A DNA stretch of 64,000 nt from Prosthecobacter sp. GTDB taxonomy: Bacteria; Verrucomicrobiota; Verrucomicrobiia; Verrucomicrobiales; Verrucomicrobiaceae. The DNA lies in contig NZ_JAXMIH010000008.1 in assembly GCF_034366625.1 (NCBI RefSeq), positions 620,001 to 684,000 of the forward strand, in the 5' to 3' direction. The notes beneath the pieces are model-generated. The model did not search any database, had not been told where the DNA came from, and saw only the letters and a program-made list of their open reading frames with translations. Position 1 is the first letter of the stretch; every line of letters begins with the position of its first letter. A program made the position numbers and the translations under genes. This document shows positions 8,584-18,477 of this stretch, one piece after another.

Positions 8584-11500
8584 ATGGCACGTCAGCGCAA
8601 ACAGCTGCAACAGCCGCCGAAGCAAATCGAAATCAATTTCGATGCGGACTTCGAGGACTATGTGGACGACCCGTCGATGAAGGATTGCCGGCACCTTCAA
8701 CTCAAGACGGACGGTGTGAAATACTCCGGCACCATCGAGGTGCTGCCGCCTGCACCGCCACCCGGCAGCAGCGGGCCTGCGCCCGGTCCGTCTGTGTGTC
8801 CGATGAAGATTCGGACGGGATCGGAAGACTGGAGCAAGAAAGACCAGGGCATCGTCGAACTCCGCGTGGAACTCGATGTGGAGAAGATCTGCGCGGAGCC
8901 CGCATGGGGATCGGTCGAGAAAGCCGCCGCGCCACCGAAGAAGCTGCCGTTTCGCTTTCACATCGGCATTCAGCAGGAAGGGAAAGCGAATCTGCCGCCG
9001 TACGTTTATCGCGATGCCGAACTGACCGTGAACTTCAACGCCATCCACTGGGAGTGGCAGGCTCTGGTCAAGGATGACAAGGGCAAGGAATGCACCGACG
9101 GCGAGTCGGTGATGGACAAGCCCATCGAACTGCCGCTGGACGGCACCGGTCTGCATGGCTTCATGCTCAGCCTGGACCTGGACAAGCGTCTGCCCGACGG
9201 CACCTACAGCCCCAGCGAAGCGGACTTCACTCAATACTTGTCCCCGGATCACAAACTCGACGACAAAGTGATCAAAGGTGTCCCCCAGCCTTGGGATGAT
9301 CCCGACCGCAGGCGCATCGACACCAAGTGGTGGATGGAGCCGCTGCCCGAGGATCACCCGTTGCTCCAGCAGGAGAAAATCGAAACCACGCTGCGGGTGC
9401 ATGCCTACCCGGCGCACTCGATCAAGCAGCACCGCCACGAGCTGGGACCGCTTTTGAATCCGCCAGCCAAGGCACCACTCGCACTGCGCGAGATCCCGCT
9501 CATCCTGACCAAGTCACACTGGCTGGTGCGCGTGAAGGAGCCCGACCTCGATCTGGTGCCCTTCCACTTCGCGCACGAACCGCAGTTGAAGGAAGGCATG
9601 CCCGTGGTGCTGGAGATTTACTGCCTCGACAGCTCTGGTAACAAACGCTTCATGCCGCCCGGCTTGAAGGTCGAGTGGGAGCAGCGCTACAGCGGTGCTG
9701 AGCACCGGCCAGGCAAGGTGATCTATAAGGACAAAGAGAGCGATGCCGACGGCGTGTTCATCGTGGAGGAAAAAGGCGAGGTTCACCTCCACTACCTGCC
9801 GCGCGACGAGAATTTGTTCTTCCAGTCCAAGCCAGGCCTCTACTACGGCGATTTCGATCTCTACCAGCAGAACGCCGACGGCAAGCGCGGCAGAAAGATC
9901 CGCAGTGATGCGCATCCCAACGACGAGCCTGCGGATTCATTCAACTTTGACTGGGCGCCCTTCATCGAAGCCGAGGGCTTCAAGCTGCCTTTCCACTACT
10001 CTTACGAAGATAGTGCCTGGGAGGGGGGGCGTGGCAATCCGGCCAATCGTCCGAAGATCCCGACCGAACAGGAGGTCAAAGGGATCAAGATCGAGATCGA
10101 AGACTGGCATGAATACCGGCTGCTGTTCCGCAACGGTGGCAAGTTCGTGTTCGAGCCTTCGTTCCCGCACCCGGTTCCTGGCGGCGATCAGGTCAATCCA
10201 GCGACCGGGCACGGCAGTCCGAAGACTTTTCGACTGCGTCATTGCAAATGGTTCTTCCGCAAGAGCGCCGAACTGCCCAAAGACGGCCAGCGCACTGCCG
10301 AAGTGATCCCCATGGAAGGCGCGCCTGCCGGAGATGCCTCCAGCGCGCCCGCCGGTGGCAGCGGTGCCATCGACACATCGCCCGCACGTTATCCCATCGA
10401 CTTCAAACCTGGAATCCGGCACTCGGGTGAACCGAAGGAGCTGGTGAACAAGCCGGAGATGCCGATCCATCCCAACATCGCCTTCGCGCTCATCGACATC
10501 GACAACAAGAGCAAGGACACCAACACCGCCCTGGCCGTGCTCAACGCCGACAACGATAGCGCGGGGTCGCTGCCCGCCGTGGTGCAGAAGTACTTCAACG
10601 AAGCCTGTGCTTATTTTGGCGACAGCACGCAGGAAGAACTCATCACCAACGCGGATTCCATCATCAGCACGTTGGAGGCCATCGCCGATTATCTGATCGC
10701 CACCGCCAAGACCTGCCCGGACATGGTGCGCGCGTTTGAACTGCACAAGCTGACCTTCGACCGCTTCAAGGACAATCTCATCAATGCGTTCTTCGATGTC
10801 ATCGGCCTGCGCAAGCTTATGGTGCCGATTCAGAAGATGTTTGGCATCGCCTTCTCCGCGCGCAAAGCCGCGCTCGATGCCATCGGTCCCAATGCGCTCA
10901 CCCGGCCGTTGATCGATCCGAGCAGCGTCAGCAGGTTCGCCAGCGAGACCATGGAGAGAGCCACCAAGAAAGGCGGCGAGTTCCTTCAATGGAGCTACAC
11001 CCAGCTCGCGCGCGGCAGCATTTGGATGGGCGTACGGCGGCCCATGGGTCGCGCTGGCAATGTGCTGACCCGGGCCGTCGAAGAAGCGTCTCAGCGGCTT
11101 GCCAGCCTGACCGCAAAAGCCAATGAGGCGCGTCGTTTGTATGGAGAGGCGCGCAACGCGCTGAACGCTCTCACGGATTCCATCCGAAGTGTCACCAAAG
11201 AGGTGCGGGAGCTCCGCGAGAAGTTGATCAAACTCCAGGAGAGGGCCGCTGAACTCCACGTGCCTAACATCGACGACATCAACCGCCAGATCGACGACGT
11301 TTCCACCCAGCTCGGCGCCAGGATGATGACTCTTGCCGGGCACTTGGATGAAGCGCCCAAGCTCAATGGCAAGATGATCGAGTCTCTCGGCGAGTTCGTG
11401 GACAGCGAATGTGCCAAACGCGCCGAGGAGTTCGGTCATCGCGTCATCACCGATGCCAACTCCACCCTCTCCTCGCAGATGCGGGTGGTGGACCGTGCGA

Positions 11501-13194
11501 TCGACGGACGCCAGCTTGACGATGCGGCCCTGCATCAGCTCGAGCGCGACTGCCGCGACATCGACTCTCTTGGACTCGGGGCCAATCAAGTGCGCGAGCG
11601 CCTCAACCAAGTGGCCGACAACATGCAGCACAACCTGCGCGGTCCCACCCAGAATCAGATCGATCAACTCAATCGTTCCATGAGCGCCGCCATTGACGGT
11701 GCCACTGGTGCCGTTGCCGATCTTGGCGCGCTGGGCGCCATCAACACCCCGCGCATGCAGCGGGCGTTCAATCTCGGCGAGCGCGTCCGCCAGTCCGCCC
11801 CCCAGGCCACCAGCGCCGTCGAGTCCAATCTCGCCTGGGTCCAAGGCCGCTTCGACACGCAGACTCAGTCGAACCTCCGCCGCTCGATGAACTTGCTGGA
11901 TGGCACCATCGCCTCAGTCTTCGAGATCTACAAAGACGGCTGCAAAAGCGGTGCCATCAGCCATCACGAGGCGCTTTCCGGCTTCTTCCAGGCGGGTCAG
12001 GATCCGGCCAATGTGCAGCCCGCCACCAATGGCGTCGGCTGGATCGATGCCATCGCGCCCGCCTGCCAGAAAATCACCAGCGCGCTTGGCACCATTGTCC
12101 AAACACTGGTGAACTTGCCCTCGGAGGTGGAGCAGTACCTGCAAAAGAAGTCGCTCGATGCCGGCAACTGGAACTTCCTCGCCTGGTTCGTCTTCAGCGT
12201 CATCAAAGGCTGTGTGGACGTCGCCCTCTTCGTGTCACGCAAGATCATCGGCACCATCGTCGGTTGGATTGTCAGCCTGATACAGTTCACCTGCATGGTC
12301 GTGTATTACCTGCTGGGAAAATATGCCGACGTCATCATCTATTTCTTCACCCAGCCCGAATATGTGCCGAACTGGACGCAGAGCAGCCGCTTGAAGGAAA
12401 AAGCGCGTGATGCCGGCGATGCCGTGCTCACCAACCTGAACCTGCGTGAACAGAACCTCTTCGAGTTCAAGTTCGACCAGGAACTCTACATCGTGCAGCA
12501 GCTTCGCGAGAAAGCCGCCACCGCCGGCAACGGCGCACTGAGCGCATGGTCCGCCGCCGAGGCCGATTTAAAACGTTATGCCCAGGCCGGCTATGATCAC
12601 TACTACCCCGGATTGAAGAAGGCAGGCTACCGCATCTACGTCGGTCTGTGCGCCCACGCCATGGACCTGAAGCATCTCAAGCGCTCCACCGCGACGCCCG
12701 AGGATATTCAGTTCATCCATCGCGGCCAGGCCGCTGCGGTCGGTTTGCGGCAGGACATTGACCGCTATTGGGATGCTTACGGCGATGTGGACGCTGACAA
12801 GCAGCAGTTTGGCACCTCGCTCATGTCTGCTTACTACAAGGCCGACTTCCGCAGCGGCATCAGCCTGCGCAACGTCAACTGGAAGCTCGTGGACACGGTG
12901 ATCGACTGGATGGGCTGGTCCTTTGCGTGGCTCTGCCGCGGCATCGTCCTGCTCGCCGCGCTCACTTGTGGACTGCCGCTGCCGCTCGCCGCGTCCATCT
13001 TGGAAACCACCGACTTGGGCGACTGCCTCGCCGGCTTCCTCAAGGTGCTCGTCACTGTGTTGGGCACCTATCCCAAGGTGCTCGTCTTCCCGCTCGACCT
13101 CGCGCGTGCCCAGGCCCTGACTTATGACATGGCCTTCGGGCCTGAAGGTTCGCGTTTCACCGCCAGCTCTTCCATGGACATTGTGGAGCAATGA
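8584..13194 (+). CDS. Giant 1536-residue membrane protein, no recognised family
   Basis: The frame is real: codon usage is even along its length and large antisense frames are weaker. The N-terminal 570 residues are soluble, with beta-rich stretches, a Pro-rich loop near 55-72 and many Trp/Asp/Glu residues. A Gly/Ala/Ser linker lies near 578-597. From about 620 to 1190 it is helical, with a strong coiled-coil near 831-892 and further heptad-like helices rich in Gln, Arg and Glu. Membrane segments occur near 1195-1255 (two or three helices), 1442-1473 and 1480-1503. There is no signal peptide, so the N-terminal part may be cytoplasmic. No enzyme motif, secretion motif or toxin domain was recognised. 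Neighbours are zinc-ribbon and GYF proteins with spacers of only 12-30 bases. Confidence 0.8.
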   Translation: MARQRKQLQQPPKQIEINFDADFEDYVDDPSMKDCRHLQLKTDGVKYSGTIEVLPPAPPPGSSGPAPGPSVCPMKIRTGSEDWSKKDQGIVELRVELDVEKICAEPAWGSVEKAAAPPKKLPFRFHIGIQQEGKANLPPYVYRDAELTVNFNAIHWEWQALVKDDKGKECTDGESVMDKPIELPLDGTGLHGFMLSLDLDKRLPDGTYSPSEADFTQYLSPDHKLDDKVIKGVPQPWDDPDRRRIDTKWWMEPLPEDHPLLQQEKIETTLRVHAYPAHSIKQHRHELGPLLNPPAKAPLALREIPLILTKSHWLVRVKEPDLDLVPFHFAHEPQLKEGMPVVLEIYCLDSSGNKRFMPPGLKVEWEQRYSGAEHRPGKVIYKDKESDADGVFIVEEKGEVHLHYLPRDENLFFQSKPGLYYGDFDLYQQNADGKRGRKIRSDAHPNDEPADSFNFDWAPFIEAEGFKLPFHYSYEDSAWEGGRGNPANRPKIPTEQEVKGIKIEIEDWHEYRLLFRNGGKFVFEPSFPHPVPGGDQVNPATGHGSPKTFRLRHCKWFFRKSAELPKDGQRTAEVIPMEGAPAGDASSAPAGGSGAIDTSPARYPIDFKPGIRHSGEPKELVNKPEMPIHPNIAFALIDIDNKSKDTNTALAVLNADNDSAGSLPAVVQKYFNEACAYFGDSTQEELITNADSIISTLEAIADYLIATAKTCPDMVRAFELHKLTFDRFKDNLINAFFDVIGLRKLMVPIQKMFGIAFSARKAALDAIGPNALTRPLIDPSSVSRFASETMERATKKGGEFLQWSYTQLARGSIWMGVRRPMGRAGNVLTRAVEEASQRLASLTAKANEARRLYGEARNALNALTDSIRSVTKEVRELREKLIKLQERAAELHVPNIDDINRQIDDVSTQLGARMMTLAGHLDEAPKLNGKMIESLGEFVDSECAKRAEEFGHRVITDANSTLSSQMRVVDRAIDGRQLDDAALHQLERDCRDIDSLGLGANQVRERLNQVADNMQHNLRGPTQNQIDQLNRSMSAAIDGATGAVADLGALGAINTPRMQRAFNLGERVRQSAPQATSAVESNLAWVQGRFDTQTQSNLRRSMNLLDGTIASVFEIYKDGCKSGAISHHEALSGFFQAGQDPANVQPATNGVGWIDAIAPACQKITSALGTIVQTLVNLPSEVEQYLQKKSLDAGNWNFLAWFVFSVIKGCVDVALFVSRKIIGTIVGWIVSLIQFTCMVVYYLLGKYADVIIYFFTQPEYVPNWTQSSRLKEKARDAGDAVLTNLNLREQNLFEFKFDQELYIVQQLREKAATAGNGALSAWSAAEADLKRYAQAGYDHYYPGLKKAGYRIYVGLCAHAMDLKHLKRSTATPEDIQFIHRGQAAAVGLRQDIDRYWDAYGDVDADKQQFGTSLMSAYYKADFRSGISLRNVNWKLVDTVIDWMGWSFAWLCRGIVLLAALTCGLPLPLAASILETTDLGDCLAGFLKVLVTVLGTYPKVLVFPLDLARAQALTYDMAFGPEGSRFTASSSMDIVEQ

Positions 13195-13223
13195 TCGTCC
13201 GTCAGCTTTAGCCTCCCCTCATC

Positions 13224-13904
13224 ATGATCCCCACCAGCCCGGCTTCACTCGACTCGGTGCCGCCACAGTTCCTCAGCGAACTGGAGGATCTCGCCCATCG
13301 TGCCGAAGTCCCCAGCTTCACCGCGACGCCTGATGCAGCGGCCCCGCCCCCAGACGTGTGGGAAAGCGCGCGCAGTGAAGCAACCGTCTTTGAAACGACC
13401 CTCCAGACGACCAAGGAGAAAGCTCTCGACTACTTCGACGTCGATGCGGAGGCCCGCCCCAAGGGCGGCATGGACTGGCAGGGAATGCGCGATCACCTGC
13501 TTGAAGAGGCGGGTGATGCGGCCGCCGCACAGGTTGCTGCCGTCGTCAAACGTCACGTCGCTCCGCCACCGCTGCCGAAGAAGTCCCTGCTATGGCACTA
13601 TGCTCTGGACGATGAATCGCATGGCCCGGTGAGCGAGGAAGAGCTGCTCAACCTGCTGACGGAGGGTGAGGTGAAGCTCTCCACGCTCGTTTGGAACAAA
13701 ACCATGAGCGAGTGGATCCGGCTGGCTGACACACCGCTCTCGGAGAATGCCGCGCCCGCCCCGCCGCCCTTGCCACCGACGAAGAAGAGCTCGAAGACCA
13801 AGTCCAAGGGCAAGGCTGCATCCACGACATGCCCCTCCTGCGGTCGTGTGACCAGTCCAGAGGACAGCTTCTGCCCTGACTGCGGCACACCTTTGAAAAC
13901 TTAA
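13224..13904 (+). CDS. GYF-domain plus zinc-ribbon adaptor protein
   Basis: The 226-residue protein has three parts. Residues 1-110 are acidic and helical without a known domain. Residues 122-172 form a GYF_2-type domain (WHYALDDESHGPVSEEELL ... VWNKTMSEWIRL), a fold that usually binds proline-rich peptides. After a Pro-then-Lys-rich linker, residues 203-220 form a zinc ribbon with C203, C206, C217 and C220. There is no membrane segment. Several partners in the cluster have long proline-rich linkers, so a scaffold role binding those linkers is a reasonable inference. It lies 29 bases after the giant gene and 12 bases before the next zinc-ribbon gene. Confidence 0.82.
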   Translation: MIPTSPASLDSVPPQFLSELEDLAHRAEVPSFTATPDAAAPPPDVWESARSEATVFETTLQTTKEKALDYFDVDAEARPKGGMDWQGMRDHLLEEAGDAAAAQVAAVVKRHVAPPPLPKKSLLWHYALDDESHGPVSEEELLNLLTEGEVKLSTLVWNKTMSEWIRLADTPLSENAAPAPPPLPPTKKSSKTKSKGKAASTTCPSCGRVTSPEDSFCPDCGTPLKT

Positions 13905-13916
13905 CCCCTCTCCGCC

Positions 13917-14909
13917 ATGTTCTGCCCCAAATGTGGACGCCAATATGCCGACGAGGCAAAATTCTGCCCCGGTTGTGGTGCGTCGAATCGCAGAGCCGCC
14001 GCGCCGCCGCCCTTGCCTGGGGCAATGCCTGCGCAAGAGCCGGTGTCCAAAATCGTACGTGATGAGCCGCAACACGCCCGACAGGCTCAGGCAACTCCGC
14101 CACCATTGGCTCCGCAGCAGGAGGAGGAACTGGTGCTTCCGCCTCCCGCGTCGGGCATGACGATCAGCTTCCGCGCCAACCCGCATGGCCGTATGGAACG
14201 CATGTCTGACCGGCCACAGGACGGTCCGGCTCCTGCGACGACGAGCACAGGCACCGCCGGGGGTGTCAACGCTGCAGCGATGCTTGCAGCCGCCTCGGTG
14301 GATTGTGCGTTGCCGCCGCAGACCTCCATGTGGGCGTTCCGCGTGCAAACCAGCGCGCTTGCGGACAAGATTGCCGGCAGCTTTTCTGCGCAGGCTGGCG
14401 GCCAGATGAATCCGTTCATTGAGGGAGCGGGCAGGCTCGTGCGCGGCGCTCTCATGCACAAGGATGTTTACCGCGCCGCCGCGTCGCGTGGATCGCTGAT
14501 GACCGAGGCGATTTGCACGGCCGCTCTGTTGATCGTGATCTCCACGATCGGCCTGCGCATCGGCAGCCTGTTTGGTTACGGCTCCAGTTTTACGATCAAG
14601 CTGATGGTCATCCGCGTGTTGAGCTGGGTGGGTTCGGTGTTTGCCGTGCATTGGGTGGCGAAGACGCAGCAAAAAGTGGATCTGCCGCCCGCCGCATGGT
14701 TCCGCGCGATGGTGTATGCACAGGCGGGCTTGGTACTCACGCTGGTTCCCGCACTCGGAATTCTTGTCACCCTTTGGGTCGCGGTATGCACGGTGGCAGC
14801 GTTGCAGGACGTGTCCGGCAAAGACACGACGGCGGGCATCATCCTGCTGGTGGTCGCAGGTGTCGCCAGCACGGTCATCGCTTCTGTGATCGGCTCCGTG
14901 CTGATCTGA
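13917..14909 (+). CDS. Zinc-ribbon protein with Yip1-like membrane domain
   Basis: The 330-residue protein begins with a zinc ribbon (C3, C6, C18, C21), continues with a long Pro/Ala/Gln linker (residues 25-110), then a helical region with an MNPF motif and at least four membrane segments from about 198 to the end. The membrane part resembles Yip1/DUF1282-like bacterial membrane domains in layout; this is a likeness judged by eye. It is the fourth gene of the tight cluster starting at 7426. The proline-rich linker is a plausible ligand for the GYF domain encoded just upstream. The next gene, a Y-family polymerase, is 69 bases away and looks unrelated. Confidence 0.75.
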   Translation: MFCPKCGRQYADEAKFCPGCGASNRRAAAPPPLPGAMPAQEPVSKIVRDEPQHARQAQATPPPLAPQQEEELVLPPPASGMTISFRANPHGRMERMSDRPQDGPAPATTSTGTAGGVNAAAMLAAASVDCALPPQTSMWAFRVQTSALADKIAGSFSAQAGGQMNPFIEGAGRLVRGALMHKDVYRAAASRGSLMTEAICTAALLIVISTIGLRIGSLFGYGSSFTIKLMVIRVLSWVGSVFAVHWVAKTQQKVDLPPAAWFRAMVYAQAGLVLTLVPALGILVTLWVAVCTVAALQDVSGKDTTAGIILLVVAGVASTVIASVIGSVLI

Positions 14910-14978
14910 TACCGGAGCTCGCACCCAACTCAAAAACTGTTCTGTTGAACAGCCCGTGGTTTGCGGCATGAATCAGGC

Positions 14979-16268
14979 ATGCCGCCGCCTGCTTCTACCG
15001 CCAAATCCTCCGCGCCCCTCGTGGACTGGCTGTTCCTCGATCTGAACAGCTTTTTCGCCAGCGTGGAGCAGCAGTTGCACCCGGAACTGCGGGGCAAACC
15101 GGTGGCGGTGGTGCCGGTGATGACGGATTCGACGTGCGCCATCGCGGCGAGCCATGAGGCGAAGAAGTTTGGCATCAAGACGGGCACGAACATCGGCGAG
15201 GCAAGGCGCCTCTGTCCGGAACTCGAACTGGTCGAAGCCAGCCATGATGTGTATGTCGATTTCCACCACAAGATCATTGAAGAAGTAGAGCGGCACTTTC
15301 CGGTGCATGTGATCTGCTCCATCGACGAAATGGCCTGCAAGCTGGACACGCCGCGTCGACCGCTGCCTGCGGCGGTGGATCTGGCGAAACGCATCAAGCG
15401 TGGCCTGCGCGAGCGTGTGGGCGAATGCATCACCTGCTCCATCGGTCTGGCGCCGAATCGCTTTTTAGCGAAGGTGGCCTCGGACATGCAGAAACCGGAT
15501 GGTCTGGTGGTGCTATTGCCGGAAGAACTGCCGGGAAGGCTGCTGGAGCTGGAATTGCGCGATCTGTGCGGCATTGGCCGCCGCATGGAACCAAGGCTGC
15601 ATGCCTGCGGCATCCGCACGATGGCAGACTTGTGGCAGGCGGAGCGTGAGACGTTGCACCGTGCCTGGGGTGGTGTGTGCGGAGATCGCTTCTGGCATGC
15701 GCTGCATGGCGGTGCCTCGGAGGATGATCCGCCGGCGCAGCATCGCACGCTGGGACACAGCCATGTGCTGGCCCCGGAACTGCGCACACCGCCAGAGGCG
15801 GGCATTGTGGCGCGGCGTCTTTTGCTCAAGGCGGCCAGCCGCATGCGCCGCATGCACTACCGTGCCACGCATCTGCACCTGAGCGTGCGGACGGAGGAGG
15901 GGCCGCGCTGCGAGGCGCAGACGAAGTTTGATCCCGTGTGCGACAGCATCGTGCTGGCCCGTGTTTTGGCCGAACTGTGGCAGACCGTGATGAAACAGGC
16001 CCGCTGGCAGCGCGTGAAGAAAGTTTCCGTGACCCTGATGGGGCTGGAAGCGGAATCCCAGCCGCAGCAGCTCGAATTGTTTGCTGCCTATGGCCAAAAT
16101 GCCTCCCAAGATCAACGCGAGCACCTCAGCCGCCTGCTGGACAAGATCAATCAGAAGTACGGACGCGATTCGGTGGTCATCGGCTTCACGCCGGACACGG
16201 TGCGCACGTTTTCGGGCACGAAAATCGCCTTCACGCGCATTCCAGACCGCGAGGAATTCAAGGAGTAG
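14979..16268 (+). CDS. Y-family DNA polymerase (DinB/UmuC/ImuB type)
   Basis: I use the ATG at 14979 (429 residues); a TTG six codons earlier is possible. The catalytic Y-family motifs are present: FLDLNSFFASVEQQ with metal-binding D21, and CSIDEMACKLD with D116 and E117, so it should be an active translesion polymerase and not a degenerate ImuB. The thumb motif GIGRRMEPRL (helix-hairpin-helix) follows, then a little-finger region and a C-terminal part of about 100 residues. It lacks an obvious beta-clamp motif that I could confirm. No imuA, dnaE2 or lexA-like operator is visible next to it. It converges on the TonB receptor gene, with a hairpin between them. Confidence 0.9.
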   Translation: MPPPASTAKSSAPLVDWLFLDLNSFFASVEQQLHPELRGKPVAVVPVMTDSTCAIAASHEAKKFGIKTGTNIGEARRLCPELELVEASHDVYVDFHHKIIEEVERHFPVHVICSIDEMACKLDTPRRPLPAAVDLAKRIKRGLRERVGECITCSIGLAPNRFLAKVASDMQKPDGLVVLLPEELPGRLLELELRDLCGIGRRMEPRLHACGIRTMADLWQAERETLHRAWGGVCGDRFWHALHGGASEDDPPAQHRTLGHSHVLAPELRTPPEAGIVARRLLLKAASRMRRMHYRATHLHLSVRTEEGPRCEAQTKFDPVCDSIVLARVLAELWQTVMKQARWQRVKKVSVTLMGLEAESQPQQLELFAAYGQNASQDQREHLSRLLDKINQKYGRDSVVIGFTPDTVRTFSGTKIAFTRIPDREEFKE

Positions 16269-16289
16269 GCGGGACCAGGATGGTCCCGC
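16269..16289. terminator. Hairpin between convergent genes
   Basis: A perfect 9-bp stem (GCGGGACCA / TGGTCCCGC) with a three-base loop starts right after the stop of the polymerase gene and 14 bases before the 3' end of the convergent TonB receptor gene. The flank is pyrimidine-rich on the plus side (TCCTTTCCC) without a clean T run. It can serve both directions. Confidence 0.7.
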
Positions 16290-16303
16290 TCCTTTCCCAT
16301 CCG

Positions 16304-18373
16304 TTAAAACCGCCACGTCACCGACACGCGGAACATGCGTGGCTCGATGGGGTGGATGTGGCGGTCTGTCACCGGAGCCAATTCGCCAGGAAGCTGGCTT
16401 TCGTAAAGGTATTCGATGTCATTGTCGGCACGGTTGATCAGATTGAGGCAGTCCACCGCGACTTCCCAGTTCTTGCGGCGGTAGCCGACGCGGGCGTTCA
16501 CTTGAAAAGATTCGCGCGCCTGCACATCGCTCGTTTCATGCAGCGGGCGTGGGCCGAAGTAGCGGCCGCGCAGCGAGCCGAAGAAGCCTTCGGGTCCGCC
16601 AAGCGTGATGCCCGCATTGACGGTGTAGGGGATGGAGCCGGGAATCTCCTCGCTGGAAGGATTGGCGGTGCGCAGATGCGCGTCCGTCCAGGTGGCCTCG
16701 AGATCCACCGTAGCCCAGTCGGTGGGCCGCCAGTAGCTGGCCAGTTCCACACCGTAGCGTTGGGATGCCGGTCCGGGTTCGGTGTTTCCAGCATCGCCGA
16801 CATAGAGCAGCTCTGAATCGCTGCGCATCAGCCAGAACGAGAGCGTGTTCACCATCTTCGGAATGGATTCATTACGAATGCCAAATTCAGCGCCGTAAGT
16901 GCGCACCATCGGATCCACGCGATCGGCCGGGCCGCCCGTGGAGGGATCGGTGACGATGTTCACCCCGCGTGCATCGTTGCTGTGAAAGCCGAGTCCGCCG
17001 TTGACATAGAACTCCGTGTCCGCCCACGGCCCGAACACGACGCTGAGCTTCGGGCTGACCATGCCTTTGGAAAGCGTGCCGGTGTTTTCCGGCAGCGTGC
17101 TGTGCTGCACATCGAAGTGGATCAAATCCGCGCGCACGCCTGGAATGATGCGCAGCCAGCCGGTGGGTTTGAACTCCAGCTCGGAGTACAAACCGTAGGT
17201 CGCCTGGAAGATGTCATCCTTGCGCACCACGTTGAAGCGGTCGCGATTCATGGTGTTGTACAGACCGAGTCCGTTCATCCATTCGCCACGCAACTGCACG
17301 CCGAGCGTGAAACGCTGCTCATGGCCCAGCGCGTCAAAGCGCCAGTCGCGGGCCAGTTCACCGCCGATGAACCAGCGCTGGTCCTGTTGCTCGAACTGGT
17401 CGCCAACAGGGGCGGCGTTGTCCATGAAGTAGGTGAAGTTCGAGAACAGGTCGAGATCATAGTAGCCCACGTACGCGTTTGCCCGCGTGGTGGTGCGGCC
17501 TTCTTCACGCGTCCAGTCGAACGCCAGGCTGTAGCGCCGCGAGTTGCCGCCGTTCGTTGGGTCGATGAAGCCGAAGCGGTCGATCATGCCGGCGTCAATC
17601 GCACGCTGCGGAATCTGGTCGGTGGAGGTCCAGTCGCCTTGGTAGCCCATGGCGGTGATGTTGATCCTGTCCGTGCCGTCCTCCCAGTGCCAGCGTAGCA
17701 AGCCGTTCCAGCGCGTGGCGTCCGAATTCAGCGCCCACGGGCCGTTGTAGAACTGGTGCTCCAGCGCCACCGTGAGTTTTCCAGTACCGGCCTGGATCGT
17801 GTCCGCGATCAGCGTGCGTGAGAACTCATACTCGCCCCAAGTGGATGTCAGGATGCCCTGCGGCAGCTCATCCAGCAGCTTGAAGCGCGCGGCGCCGGTG
17901 GAACTGAGATCGCCATGCTGGGCAAAGTAATTGCCCTTCCAGTATTCCAGCTCGCCCACCAGTTCCGGGATGATGAAATTCACATCCGCATAGCCCTGGC
18001 CGTGCGCGTGGTTGCGGAAGTTCACCGGCATGCCATCGACATACATCAGGAAGTCGGTGCCGTGGTCGAGGTTCGTGCCGCGCAGGAAATACTGGTTCGC
18101 CTTGCCATCTCCGCTGTGCTGCGTGGCGATGAAGCCGGGAATGCTCTCCAGCAGCTCCCCGCGGCGCGAAAACGGCCTTTCGAGCAGCTCCTTGGCACTC
18201 GTCTGGCCTTTCGAGGCCGAGGTGGCGACGCCGATCAAACTCTCGGCCTTGCCTTCGATGATGATTTCCTTCAGCTCGGTGGGCTGGCCTGGTGGTTCTG
18301 GTGTTTGCGCCTGAAGACAGAACGGCAGCACAAGGATGCCGAGGGAGATGGGGAAGGGATGGCGGAACGGCAT
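16304..18373 (-). CDS. TonB-dependent outer membrane receptor
   Basis: The 689-residue protein has a signal peptide (about residues 1-22), a plug domain starting near LKEIIIEGKAES and including LLESIPGFIATQHSGDGKANQYFLRGTN, then a beta-barrel rich in aromatic residues and ending in a C-terminal phenylalanine (VTWRF), as outer-membrane barrels do. Such receptors import iron chelates, cobalamin, metals or sugars using TonB energy. The His in LDHGTDFLMYVDGMPVNFRNHAHGQGYADVNF is part of a pattern seen in a subgroup of these receptors, but the substrate is not clear. No TonB/ExbBD genes are in the window. The gene is transcribed away from the response regulator, with 104 bases between their starts. 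Confidence 0.9.
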   Translation of the reverse strand: MPFRHPFPISLGILVLPFCLQAQTPEPPGQPTELKEIIIEGKAESLIGVATSASKGQTSAKELLERPFSRRGELLESIPGFIATQHSGDGKANQYFLRGTNLDHGTDFLMYVDGMPVNFRNHAHGQGYADVNFIIPELVGELEYWKGNYFAQHGDLSSTGAARFKLLDELPQGILTSTWGEYEFSRTLIADTIQAGTGKLTVALEHQFYNGPWALNSDATRWNGLLRWHWEDGTDRINITAMGYQGDWTSTDQIPQRAIDAGMIDRFGFIDPTNGGNSRRYSLAFDWTREEGRTTTRANAYVGYYDLDLFSNFTYFMDNAAPVGDQFEQQDQRWFIGGELARDWRFDALGHEQRFTLGVQLRGEWMNGLGLYNTMNRDRFNVVRKDDIFQATYGLYSELEFKPTGWLRIIPGVRADLIHFDVQHSTLPENTGTLSKGMVSPKLSVVFGPWADTEFYVNGGLGFHSNDARGVNIVTDPSTGGPADRVDPMVRTYGAEFGIRNESIPKMVNTLSFWLMRSDSELLYVGDAGNTEPGPASQRYGVELASYWRPTDWATVDLEATWTDAHLRTANPSSEEIPGSIPYTVNAGITLGGPEGFFGSLRGRYFGPRPLHETSDVQARESFQVNARVGYRRKNWEVAVDCLNLINRADNDIEYLYESQLPGELAPVTDRHIHPIEPRMFRVSVTWRF

Positions 18374-18477
18374 GCGAAGGACGGTGGTCGCCTTTTTGGA
18401 CGACCTTTTTGAGCTGAACCCATGAAATGACGGCAGATTTTGATCTTTGACCTGCCCGCGGCTAGTTTCGCCATCTC

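Noticed and set aside
9937..11844. 635-codon minus-strand open frame inside the giant gene
   Set aside because: It is the mirror of a well-formed plus-strand frame with membrane helices and coiled coil; its own translation has no signal, motif or domain.
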